From: Clostridiales bacterium
Lineage (GTDB): Bacteria > Bacillota > Clostridia > Christensenellales > Pumilibacteraceae
Direction: 5' to 3'
DNA length: 64,000 nt
Assembly: GCA_022508445.1 (NCBI GenBank)
Contig: JAFLVG010000002.1
Coordinates: 62,001-126,000, forward strand
This document shows, one piece after another, positions 36,431-44,960 of this stretch; within the stretch, counting starts at the first letter, position 1, and each line of letters starts with the position of its first letter. The notes under the pieces were generated by a model that worked only from the letters and a program-made list of their open reading frames with translations, searched no databases and was not told the DNA's origin. The translations under genes were made by a program, and so were the position numbers.

Positions 36431-39088
36431 ATGGCAAATAAAAGAGCAATGAGCAATTTAGCAAAAGTACTCGCGGCAACTATGGGCGCGATAGCGGTGT
36501 CGACTCCGCTTGTCGGTTGCGGCAAATCCGACAAAAAGCTGTCAAACAAAACGTCTCCGCTCGTTTTGGCGACCGACGTTCTCGACGGCGTTTTTAACCC
36601 GTTCTTCTATACGTCAGGCTCGGACGGAGAGATCGTATCTCAAACGCAAATAGGCATGCTTTCAAGCGACAGGTCTGGCGCGTTGATCGCAAACTGGAAA
36701 GAGCCGTGCGTCGCGCTCGATTACAGCTATGTTACGACCGGCGACACCAGAGACGATAGCGAGGTAGGCGATGCGAAGTACAAGAATTTCTACACCGACT
36801 ACTATTTTGCGCTCAAAGACAACATCGTTTTCAGCGATGGAGTGCCGCTCACAAAAGATGATGTTCTTTTCAATATCTATATGTATCTCGATCCCGCGTA
36901 TAACGGATCGAATACCATGTATTCTGTAAACATCAAGGGCTTGTCGGCTTACCGCGCTCAAACCCTCGATCCTCAACAGGCTGCGGATACAAACAACTTC
37001 TACAATTCGATGGTTGAAGACCGCATCAACGTTATCTACGATTGGATTGACGATGACCGTGCCGAGTGGGGCGACTGGCTTGAGCCCTATGACGATGTAG
37101 ACGTCATCGCAGACGACATCGCAAAAGCTCAACAGCTGTTCAAAGAAGAGCTTGTCGACGATTGGAACAGCGCTATGGCAATCGAGGACGTTGCCAAGGA
37201 CTATGACAGATATGTCGGAAGAGACGGAAAACCGCTCATTAACGAAAATTGGCAAGCGTTTTTGGTGAATTACGGCATTATAACTCCCGTCAGAACGTTT
37301 ACGGCAGACGGTACACCGTATTACTATTTAATAAACACTTATTGCGACATGGATGAAGCGAGTACCGAGCATAGGGCTTGCCATGGCGACCACTCTGCCC
37401 AAACGCTTCAAAACTATGTTTACACCTCGTTCTTCGACAAAACACTTTTATCTACTTACAAGAATAAATTGGCGAGCGTAATTACATATTACGCAACGGC
37501 TACGACTTTCCGCGACTATCTTCGCTCGGACGTTATCGAGCGCGAGGTTGCAAAGCGCGGCGGACTTGTAGTAAAAAGTATAAGCGGAATAGAAATACTC
37601 GAAAAGCAGTCTGAAATACCGTGCAGGGATAAAGACGGCGAGCTCACAACCAAAAAGCTCCTCAACGCTGATGAAGAACCGTCGCAATACGACGTTTTGC
37701 ACATCACGATTAACGGACTCGATCCCAAGGCGATTCAGAACTTCGCGTTCACCGTTGCTCCCGGACATTACTATTCAAACAAATGGAACCAAGTCAAAAC
37801 AATTTACGGCAAAAATGACGAAGCAGATCAGTACTTCGGCGTTGATTTTGCAAACTCGAACTTTATGAACAGAGTACGTCAGATACATCTTCCGTTGGGT
37901 GCAGGTCCGTACCTTGCCGCAAACAGCAAAGGTAAGCCTGCAAGCTCCGAAAGCGAATTTTTCGAAAGCAACACAGTAGTGTACTTTGAGCGCAACGAAA
38001 ACTTCTTGCTCGGTGCGCCCAAAATTCACAAGCTCCGCTACCAAGTTGTCAACAGCAACATGCTTTACAACAGCATCAAGAGCGGTCAAGTGCATTACGG
38101 CTCTCCGTCGATGGACATAAAGGTTTTGAATCAGCTTAACGGTAGCGACAGAAATGTTTTGCATTCGGCAAGCGCGAACAACCTCGGCTACGGCTATATC
38201 GGAATAAATGCGCGGTTTGTGCCTAATATATGGGTGCGCCGTGCGATTATGGCGACGCTTGATCCTTCCTATTGCGTAAACTATTACGGCGGAGGCGAAA
38301 ATGCTTCCATAATTCGTCGTCCGATGTCAAGAACTCTCGATAAGTATTACGATGAGATTGCGTTCAGCGATAGCGCTGACTATCACTATTATCCGTACGG
38401 CGGCGACGTAGAAGGTGAGGACAATAGAACTGCCGATGAAAAGAAAGAAGCGGCAAAGGCAATAGCGCAAGAATATCTGCGCCAGGGCAATTGCACTCAG
38501 AAAGGCAACGTTCTTCACGATAATATTTACAATCAAGATTTGAGATATACCTTTACAATAGCGGGAAATACCGAGGATCACCCGGCATACAACATGCTCG
38601 TCAATTCAAAAGAGATTCTTGACTCAATCGGTTTCGAAATAAAGCTCAAACAAGATTCCCGTGCGCTTTCGCTTCTTGCCGCCGGCGAATTGACTGTATG
38701 GGCTGCCGCTTGGAGCTCGTCTTCCGATCCCGATATGTATCAGGTCTATCACAAGGATTCCAAAGCTACGAGTATCAACGCCTGGGGTTACAGCTTCTTG
38801 AATAGCAACCGCAGCACCGCTTACGAAAGAAATATTCTCGATGAGCTTTCGGATAAGATCGAAGAGGCGAGAGAATACAACACTGTTGAAGAGCGCAAGC
38901 CGCGCTACATCGATGCTCTTAACATGCTCATGCAACTCGCTATCGAGTTCCCGACTTATCAAAGAAAGGTGTACTACGTATGGCGTAGCGGCGTGTTCGA
39001 CGAGTCGACGATGTTCACCGGCGCACAGGTAGATACTTATCAAACTCCGCTTTCGAGGATTTGGGAAGTCAGCTTCAAGGAAGGTTGA
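36431..39088 (+). CDS. oppA: OppA-type peptide-binding lipoprotein (SBP family 5), unusually long
   Basis: ATG 36431 has GGAGG 5 bases upstream; the track start (TTG 36419) lies before it. The 885-residue product has a lipobox LVGC near residue 25. It shows the family 5 pattern: SDGVPLTKDDVLFNIYMYLD near residue 138, then NIWVRRAIMATLD near 600. It delivers extracellular peptides to the OppBC channel. Typical members have about 500-600 residues; the excess lies in residues 180-420. It is followed by oppB, oppC, oppD and oppF. Confidence 0.92.
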   Translation: MANKRAMSNLAKVLAATMGAIAVSTPLVGCGKSDKKLSNKTSPLVLATDVLDGVFNPFFYTSGSDGEIVSQTQIGMLSSDRSGALIANWKEPCVALDYSYVTTGDTRDDSEVGDAKYKNFYTDYYFALKDNIVFSDGVPLTKDDVLFNIYMYLDPAYNGSNTMYSVNIKGLSAYRAQTLDPQQAADTNNFYNSMVEDRINVIYDWIDDDRAEWGDWLEPYDDVDVIADDIAKAQQLFKEELVDDWNSAMAIEDVAKDYDRYVGRDGKPLINENWQAFLVNYGIITPVRTFTADGTPYYYLINTYCDMDEASTEHRACHGDHSAQTLQNYVYTSFFDKTLLSTYKNKLASVITYYATATTFRDYLRSDVIEREVAKRGGLVVKSISGIEILEKQSEIPCRDKDGELTTKKLLNADEEPSQYDVLHITINGLDPKAIQNFAFTVAPGHYYSNKWNQVKTIYGKNDEADQYFGVDFANSNFMNRVRQIHLPLGAGPYLAANSKGKPASSESEFFESNTVVYFERNENFLLGAPKIHKLRYQVVNSNMLYNSIKSGQVHYGSPSMDIKVLNQLNGSDRNVLHSASANNLGYGYIGINARFVPNIWVRRAIMATLDPSYCVNYYGGGENASIIRRPMSRTLDKYYDEIAFSDSADYHYYPYGGDVEGEDNRTADEKKEAAKAIAQEYLRQGNCTQKGNVLHDNIYNQDLRYTFTIAGNTEDHPAYNMLVNSKEILDSIGFEIKLKQDSRALSLLAAGELTVWAAAWSSSSDPDMYQVYHKDSKATSINAWGYSFLNSNRSTAYERNILDELSDKIEEAREYNTVEERKPRYIDALNMLMQLAIEFPTYQRKVYYVWRSGVFDESTMFTGAQVDTYQTPLSRIWEVSFKEG

Positions 39089-39119
39089 TAGCTTACTTTA
39101 ATTACTTCAAGGAAGATAT

Positions 39120-40106
39120 ATGGTCAAGTATATAATCAAAAGAGTATTATACTCAATAGCTATACTGATTTGCGTGTCGATGATTCTCTATTGTTTGATG
39201 CGGCTGCTGCCGTCCGACTACATAGAGAATACGTTTGGCGATAAGCTGACCAACGGAGCTATAACGCAAGAACAGTTGGACGCTCTCAAAGCCTCCTACG
39301 GACTCAATTCGAGCATTCCGGCAGGGTATTGGGACTGGCTGACTTCTGCGCTTTCGGGGGATTTGGGGCTTTCATTCGTGTACGAAAAACCTGTATCCGA
39401 AGTTATTTTCGACCACATGTGGATTTCGTTCGGCGTAGCTATTTTCGCGTATCTGTTCCAGTTTTTGATTGCTATTCCGCTTGGCATTAAGGCGGCTACA
39501 AAGCAGTACGGCGCGGTTGACTACACGACTTCGATTTTCGCAATGATAGGCATTTCGTTGCCGTCATTCTTCCTCGCAATACTCTTGATTCGCATTTTCT
39601 CGGTGCAGTTCGGTTGGTTCCCGATAGGTGGCATGTTCGACACCACGGTTGACTGGACGGGCAATGAAACAGGCAAATTCCTCAACGAGATTTACCACTT
39701 GATTTTGCCGATGATAGCGATTATAATCGGCTCAATCGGCGGTCTTATGCGGCATACGCGCACAAACACGTTGGAAGTTCTCAATCAGGACTATATCAGA
39801 ACGGCGCGCGCGAAAGGCCTTTCCGAGCACAAGGTCGTTTATAAGCACGTATTCCGCAACACCATGGTGCCTATTGTCACCATGACTGCCGGCATCATTC
39901 CCAGCCTTTTCGGCGGTATGATGATTTTGGAACAGGTTTTTGCAATTGACGGTATAGGAAATGTCGCATACAAAGCGTTGAGTACGGGCGATATTCCGTT
40001 CGTTATGGGTTACAATATGTTTATAGCCATACTTACGGTTATAGGCACGCTACTTTCCGATATAGCATACATGCTGGTCGATCCTCGTATCAAGATCAGT
40101 AAATAG
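39120..40106 (+). CDS. oppB: OppB-type ABC transporter permease
   Basis: The 328-residue product has six membrane segments, the first at residues 9-30. The family EAA-type loop is present near residues 220-240 (YIRTARAKGLSEHKV). The N-terminal signature YIIKRVLYSI and the C-terminal LADP-like end (YMLVDPRIKISK) fit the OppB/DppB family. It pairs with OppC to form the channel. AAGGA precedes the ATG by about 6 bases, and the gene follows oppA by 31 bases. Confidence 0.95.
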   Translation: MVKYIIKRVLYSIAILICVSMILYCLMRLLPSDYIENTFGDKLTNGAITQEQLDALKASYGLNSSIPAGYWDWLTSALSGDLGLSFVYEKPVSEVIFDHMWISFGVAIFAYLFQFLIAIPLGIKAATKQYGAVDYTTSIFAMIGISLPSFFLAILLIRIFSVQFGWFPIGGMFDTTVDWTGNETGKFLNEIYHLILPMIAIIIGSIGGLMRHTRTNTLEVLNQDYIRTARAKGLSEHKVVYKHVFRNTMVPIVTMTAGIIPSLFGGMMILEQVFAIDGIGNVAYKALSTGDIPFVMGYNMFIAILTVIGTLLSDIAYMLVDPRIKISK

Positions 40107-40114
40107 GATTAACA

Positions 40115-41443
40115 ATGGCAAAGAAAAAACAACAAACCAATGCGGAGCAGATTGCCGAGGAAGAAAAGCAACCCGTCGCCGCCACCGACAACGTCGCAGA
40201 AAGTGTCGCTGACGATATTCCGAACAGCGAAGGTCTTTCCGTGGAGTCAACAGGTGTCGTTTCCGATGCCGAAATAAATGCCGAGCATCAATCGGACGAA
40301 TTGGCAAAAGCATTGACGGAGGAGCAGACGACTTCCGCCGCGGCGACCGTCGCTTTGGACGCCGATCCGGTAGCAACTCCCGCGGATGCAGTGGAGAAGA
40401 AGCCCGAGGAAGGGCTTGCCGACCGCGTTCGTATCGTGTCGCCCATGAAGTTGGTGTTCAAGCGGTTTTTCCGTTCAAGACTTTCGGTTATCGGCTTGAT
40501 GGTATTTTTGGCACTTTTCGTATTCTCGTTTTTAGGTCCGGTATTCGTCGGATGGGAGTCGGACGAGGTAGACGATTCTCCGTCTCAACAGATTTACTAT
40601 AACAACGAATACAATGACGCGTTCGACGACGAAGGAAATCCGCTTTCTTATTACGTTATCGAGTCCACGCGTCCGGATAACCTCAATGCCCACGCCGACG
40701 TTTGGACGTACAGCACCAATAAAAAAGGCGAGCGCGCACTCCACGTCTTGGGCACCGATAAAACAGGTTATGACATTTTCGTCCGTTTGATGTACGGCGG
40801 ACGTATGTCGCTCTTGTTGAGCTTTATAGTAGTTCTTGTTTATACATTTTTAGGTATCGTTTTAGGCGGGCTTGCGGGATACTTCGGCGGTTGGGTCGAC
40901 ATGGTGATAATGCGTATTGTCGATGTTCTCAACTGTATACCGTCTCTGCCTATATTAATTATTATCGGCGCAATTTACAACGGATTGGATCTTCCACCCG
41001 AACTCCGTGTGTATTTTATGATGGGCGTCCTTACGCTTCTCAGTTGGCCGGGAACGGCGCGCTTGGTGCGCGGACAGATATTGTTCTTGCGCGAGCAGGA
41101 ATATATGGTCGCGGCGGACGCGCTCGGTTTCAGCGCATCGCGCAAGATATTCAAGCATCTCGTGCCAAACGTCATGCCACAGCTCATAGTTTCAATGACT
41201 CTCGGTCTCGGCGGAACAATTCTTACCGAGGCGTCGCTCAGCTATTTGTCGCTCGGCGCACCGCCAGAAGTGGCGTCGCTCGGTCAAATGGTAAGTCTTG
41301 CGACCAAGGGCGACCTGTCAGTTTTGACGTATTATATGCTCGACTGGATGCCGGCAGGCATTGTTATCGTACTCGCGGTTGTTGCGTTCAACTTTATCGG
41401 CGACGGTTTGCGTGACGCGCTCGATCCCAAGATGAAGAGGTAA
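40115..41443 (+). CDS. oppC: OppC-type permease with a ~110-residue acidic N-terminal extension
   Basis: The 442-residue product begins with an unusual hydrophilic, Glu/Asp/Ala-rich segment to about residue 105. The OppC start (KLVFKRFFRSRLSVIGLMVF) and six membrane helices follow. An extracytoplasmic loop lies near 150-205. The coupling loop VAADALGFSASRKIFKHLVPN and the ending DGLRDALDPKMK are typical of the family. Usual OppC proteins have about 300 residues. The acidic head faces the cytoplasm, where it could contact the basic tail of OppD; that is inferred. It lies 8 bases after oppB. Confidence 0.94.
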   Translation: MAKKKQQTNAEQIAEEEKQPVAATDNVAESVADDIPNSEGLSVESTGVVSDAEINAEHQSDELAKALTEEQTTSAAATVALDADPVATPADAVEKKPEEGLADRVRIVSPMKLVFKRFFRSRLSVIGLMVFLALFVFSFLGPVFVGWESDEVDDSPSQQIYYNNEYNDAFDDEGNPLSYYVIESTRPDNLNAHADVWTYSTNKKGERALHVLGTDKTGYDIFVRLMYGGRMSLLLSFIVVLVYTFLGIVLGGLAGYFGGWVDMVIMRIVDVLNCIPSLPILIIIGAIYNGLDLPPELRVYFMMGVLTLLSWPGTARLVRGQILFLREQEYMVAADALGFSASRKIFKHLVPNVMPQLIVSMTLGLGGTILTEASLSYLSLGAPPEVASLGQMVSLATKGDLSVLTYYMLDWMPAGIVIVLAVVAFNFIGDGLRDALDPKMKR

Positions 41444-41448
41444 CCACA

Positions 41449-43278
41449 ATGGCAGAGAAGAAACCGTTACTTTCGCGCATCAAGGCGTGGTACAACCATA
41501 TTACACATAAAGACGATCCGCACTATATTTCGGGCAAAGAAGCTCGGAAAATATCGCGCGACAACAGAAAGACTACGCGCATGTACGAGAAGAGAAAGCT
41601 TCGCAAGGTAGCAGAGAGTGAATATCTTACTCAAATGCGCGACGACTCCAATATTTTGGAGATAGAAAATCTCCGCACATACTTCTTTACCGATGCCGGC
41701 GTATCCAAAGCGGTGGACGGCGTATCCTTTGACATTCCCAAAAGTTCGGTCGTTGGAGTTGTCGGCGAGAGCGGTTGCGGAAAATCGGTCACGTCGCTTT
41801 CCGTAATGCAGCTTGTTCAAGCGCCGCAAGGTCAGATAGTAGACGGATCTATACGCTTTAACTCGCAGGACTATAAGCAGGACGAAAACGGCAAGCCCAT
41901 TCCCATTTGGGAATACGAGGAAGTGGACGGCGAGCGCGTTATCAAAACCGCGCCCAAGCTCGACAAAAAGGGCAGACCCGTTCTCGATAAAGAGGGCAAG
42001 CCCGTCATGGTCCGGGTTCAAGCTCGTGACGGCAACGGTTTCCCTGCGTTTGAAGTCGAGGACAAGGTCTTCGATATTACTAAGATGCCTACAAACGCGA
42101 TGCGGCGTATTCGCGGCAAGGAAATCGCCATGATTTTCCAAGAGCCCATGACCAGCCTCAATCCGCTTTTTACAATAGGCAATCAGCTCAACGAGGTCGT
42201 GCTTTTGCACACGCCCGGCGCCGACAACGAAATTGCTAAAAAGCGTACGATGGAAATGCTCGGTCTTGTCGGTATCGCAATGCCCGAAATCGTTTACAAG
42301 AGCTATCCTCACGAGCTGTCGGGCGGTATGCGTCAGCGCGTCATGATTGCTATGGCGCTTGCATGCAATCCCAAGCTCATTGTCGCAGACGAGCCTACGA
42401 CCGCGCTTGACGTTACTATTCAAGCTCAGGTTTTGGATCTTCTCAAAGAAATCAAAGACAAAATTAACGGATCTATTATGCTTATAACGCACGATTTGGG
42501 CGTTATTGCGAGCATGGCGGATTACGTTGTTGTTATGTACGCAGGCAGAGTTATCGAAAAGGGTACTGTCGAGGATATTTTCGATACGCCTCTTCATCCT
42601 TACACAGTTGGCTTGCAAAAGAGCAAGCCTGTCATAAACAAGAGCACAGACGTCCTTTACAGCATAAAAGGTCAGGTTCCCAACCCGATAAACATGCCGA
42701 CTTACTGCTATTTCAAGGATCGTTGCGAGGAATGCAGGGAATGCTGTAACGGCGAGTATCCGCCGCTTGTTCAAGTTACGCCCACGCACAGCGTTGCGTG
42801 CTATTTGGCGTCCGAAAAGTATGCGGAAATCGAGGCGAAGCGCCAAGCGGAAGAGGCACGAAAAGCCGAGTCTGCGGCAACTGCCGATGAGAACGCCAAG
42901 ACCGAATTGAGCGCGGAGCAAGAGCAGACGGAGCAAGCAAGCGAAGTAGCGGAAAAGAAGGCTAAAAAGCCCCGTGCCGCCAAGAAAACGACAGCGAAAA
43001 AATTGTCGTCAAGCGCCACCAAGAAAACCGCGTCGAAATCGGGCGGCACAAAAGCTGCAAGCGCAAAGAAATCGACCACCGCTGCCGCTAAAAACCCCGC
43101 GGCGAAAAAATCGACAACTTCTGCTACGAAAAAGTCCGCGGCGAAAAAAACGACCACCGCTGCCGCTAAAAAACCCGCGGCAAAGAAATCGACTGCTTCT
43201 GCTACGAAAAAAACCGTCGCGAAAAAGACTTCTGATACTGCGGCGAAAAAATCGAGTGCAAAGGAGGATAACAAATAA
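41449..43278 (+). CDS. oppD: OppD-type ABC ATPase with an inserted segment and a Lys/Ala-rich tail
   Basis: The 609-residue product has Walker A GESGCGKS near residue 105, the Q-loop IFQEPMTSLNP near 227, signature LSGGMRQR near 290 and Walker B LIVADEPTTALD near 310. The Cys cluster (CYFKDRCEECREC) typical of OppD/F C-termini lies near 425. Two features are odd. About 70 hydrophilic residues are inserted between Walker A and the Q-loop (about 140-213). The last 105 residues are a histone H1-like Lys/Ala/Thr repeat tail. Usual OppD has about 330-350 residues. It energises peptide uptake with OppF. The stop overlaps the oppF start. Confidence 0.95.
   Translation: MAEKKPLLSRIKAWYNHITHKDDPHYISGKEARKISRDNRKTTRMYEKRKLRKVAESEYLTQMRDDSNILEIENLRTYFFTDAGVSKAVDGVSFDIPKSSVVGVVGESGCGKSVTSLSVMQLVQAPQGQIVDGSIRFNSQDYKQDENGKPIPIWEYEEVDGERVIKTAPKLDKKGRPVLDKEGKPVMVRVQARDGNGFPAFEVEDKVFDITKMPTNAMRRIRGKEIAMIFQEPMTSLNPLFTIGNQLNEVVLLHTPGADNEIAKKRTMEMLGLVGIAMPEIVYKSYPHELSGGMRQRVMIAMALACNPKLIVADEPTTALDVTIQAQVLDLLKEIKDKINGSIMLITHDLGVIASMADYVVVMYAGRVIEKGTVEDIFDTPLHPYTVGLQKSKPVINKSTDVLYSIKGQVPNPINMPTYCYFKDRCEECRECCNGEYPPLVQVTPTHSVACYLASEKYAEIEAKRQAEEARKAESAATADENAKTELSAEQEQTEQASEVAEKKAKKPRAAKKTTAKKLSSSATKKTASKSGGTKAASAKKSTTAAAKNPAAKKSTTSATKKSAAKKTTTAAAKKPAAKKSTASATKKTVAKKTSDTAAKKSSAKEDNK
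42958..43275 (+). repeat. Lys/Ala/Thr-rich degenerate tandem repeats in the OppD tail
   Basis: Short units such as AAKKSTTSATKKS and AAKKTTTAAAKKP recur about eight times over residues 504-609. They give a strongly basic, disordered tail resembling histone H1-like bacterial proteins. Confidence 0.85.
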
Positions 43279-44558
43279 TGGAAGAGCAAGAATTGAATAA
43301 CGAAATAGAATCGGTATCCTCTGCTAGCGAAAACGAAAATCAAAATGACGAACCGACAACTATTGCGGAACAAACGCAATCCGAATTCATACTCGAAGTC
43401 AAAGACCTTAAAAAGTTCTTTTTGACCAAGAAAGAATGGAAAATCGTCAAGGAGCCTGTCGAGCCGCAAGAGCAAGAAAGCGAAGCCGTAGAAGGCAATG
43501 CCGAAATTAGCGATAAAGAAAACGTCGGCGAACAAGCAGAGCAAGAGGCCTTCGAGGGCGAAAACGATAAAGACGTTAATAACGCCGAAAACAACGAAGA
43601 ACAATCTGAAAAACCGTCCCAAGAGAAAAAGAAATTCAAGTATAGGCTTGTGCGCCAGAAGACTTATGTTCGAGCTGTCAGCGGCGTGAGCTTCAATATG
43701 AAGTGCGGCGAGACGCTCGGCATAGTCGGCGAGAGCGGATGCGGAAAGAGCACGATGGGCAGAAGCATTCTTCGCTTGCACCCTATAACCGACGGCAGTG
43801 TGTTCTTTGAGGGTACGGACATCACAAAGCTCAAACCGAGCGAAATGCGCAAGTTCCGTACAAAAATGCAGATAATATTCCAAGATCCGTACAGCAGTCT
43901 TCCGCCGAGAAGTCCGGTAGGTCAGATTATCGGCGAGGCCGTCAAAGTGCATAAAATCGTACCTAAAAGCGATTACCGCGATTACGTCATCGATATAATG
44001 CGCAAGTGCGGTTTGCAGGACTTCTACTACGACAGGTATCCGCATGAGTTTTCGGGCGGTCAAAGACAGCGTATATGCATAGCGCGCGCTCTCGCGGTAA
44101 AGCCTAAATTCGTGGTTTGCGACGAGCCTGTATCGGCGCTTGACGTTTCCATACAAGCGCAGGTAATCAACTTGCTCAAAGATTTACAGCGCGACATGAA
44201 CTTGACGTACCTTTTCATTTCGCACGATTTGAGCGTAGTACAGCACATTTCGGACAGAGTCGGCGTCATGTACCTCGGAAGCTTTGTCGAGCTTGGCGAT
44301 AAAAAGGATATTTTCGACAGCCCGATGCATCCTTATACTCACGCGCTTTTGTCGGCTGTTCCCGTGCCGGATCCGCACTACAAGGGCAATCGAATCATAC
44401 TTCACGGCGACATTCCCAGCCCTGCTCATCCGCCCAAAGGCTGTAAGTTCCACACAAGATGCTCGCGTTGCATGGAAATATGCAAGAGTGTCGAGCCTAA
44501 ATTCAAGGATTACGGTAACGGACACATGTGCGCATGCCACTTGTATCCGCAAGATTAA
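43278..44558 (+). CDS. oppF: OppF-type ABC ATPase with an acidic insert
   Basis: The 426-residue product has Walker A GESGCGKS near residue 149, the Q-loop IFQDPYSSLPPRSPVG near 202, signature FSGGQRQR near 258 and Walker B FVVCDEPVSALD near 276. An OppF C-terminus with CKFHTRCSRCMEIC follows. A Glu-rich insert of about 65 residues (45-112) splits the start of the ATPase fold, between LEVKDLKKFF and VRAVSGVSF. It pairs with OppD. The start ATG overlaps the oppD stop (TAATG). Confidence 0.95.
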   Translation: MEEQELNNEIESVSSASENENQNDEPTTIAEQTQSEFILEVKDLKKFFLTKKEWKIVKEPVEPQEQESEAVEGNAEISDKENVGEQAEQEAFEGENDKDVNNAENNEEQSEKPSQEKKKFKYRLVRQKTYVRAVSGVSFNMKCGETLGIVGESGCGKSTMGRSILRLHPITDGSVFFEGTDITKLKPSEMRKFRTKMQIIFQDPYSSLPPRSPVGQIIGEAVKVHKIVPKSDYRDYVIDIMRKCGLQDFYYDRYPHEFSGGQRQRICIARALAVKPKFVVCDEPVSALDVSIQAQVINLLKDLQRDMNLTYLFISHDLSVVQHISDRVGVMYLGSFVELGDKKDIFDSPMHPYTHALLSAVPVPDPHYKGNRIILHGDIPSPAHPPKGCKFHTRCSRCMEICKSVEPKFKDYGNGHMCACHLYPQD

Positions 44559-44562
44559 AGAA

Positions 44563-44844
44563 ATGTCACGAAAGGACAAAAAGAACAAGAAGAAAAAACA
44601 CTACGACGATGACGACGGCAGAGTTATTGCTAACATGAATGTCGAAGGTTTGCCGTGGTATCAGCCCAATCTGGATAGGAACAAAAAGATCAGCGAAGAG
44701 GACAAGCCTACGCGCAAGGAATTTTGGGCAATGGTCAAAGCGTGGTTTGCCGCCTATGCGCCGCGCGTCCTCGCCGTCTTGGTAGGGTTCGGATTGGCAG
44801 TCGGCTTATTGGTTTGCTGGCTCAACGGTTGGTTTATAAAATAA
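44563..44844 (+). CDS. Small single-pass membrane protein at the end of the Opp operon
   Basis: The true start is ATG 44563, 4 bases after the oppF stop; the track ORF begins far upstream out of context. The product has 93 residues: a very basic then acidic head (KKNKKKK, DDDD), a soluble stretch to about residue 60 and one membrane helix near 66-90. No family recognised. Close linkage to oppF and the terminator directly after it suggest an accessory subunit of the importer; this is inference. Confidence 0.75.
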   Translation: MSRKDKKNKKKKHYDDDDGRVIANMNVEGLPWYQPNLDRNKKISEEDKPTRKEFWAMVKAWFAAYAPRVLAVLVGFGLAVGLLVCWLNGWFIK

Positions 44845-44854
44845 AAAATTTTTT

Positions 44855-44886
44855 ATCGGTGCTATAAACGGCGCCGATTTTTTATG
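44855..44886 (+). terminator. Terminator of the protease-Opp operon
   Basis: ATCGGTGC (44855-44862) and GCGCCGAT (44871-44878) form an 8-bp stem with one wobble, followed by TTTTTTA and preceded by an A/T run. Confidence 0.85.
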
Positions 44887-44922
44887 AATTCTTCACAATT
44901 GATTAAAGAAATAATACGAGCC

Positions 44923-44951
44923 TTGACATTTGGTGCGACTTATAGTAAAAT
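44923..44951 (+). promoter_or_regulatory. Promoter placing the hydrolase start at or near the transcript 5' end
   Basis: TTGACA (44923-44928) and TAAAAT (44946-44951) are spaced by 17 bases. Transcription should start near 44958, only a few bases before the ATG at 44961, and no ribosome site is present. Confidence 0.75.
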
Positions 44952-44960
44952 GCTTATAGG

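Noticed and set aside
41467-44156. Long minus-strand ORFs (489 and 451 codons) over oppD and oppF
   Set aside because: Low-complexity Phe/Arg-rich translations opposite clear ABC ATPases; no start context.
44284-44562. N-terminal part of the 186-codon track ORF
   Set aside because: It overlaps oppF out of frame; the real small gene starts at ATG 44563.
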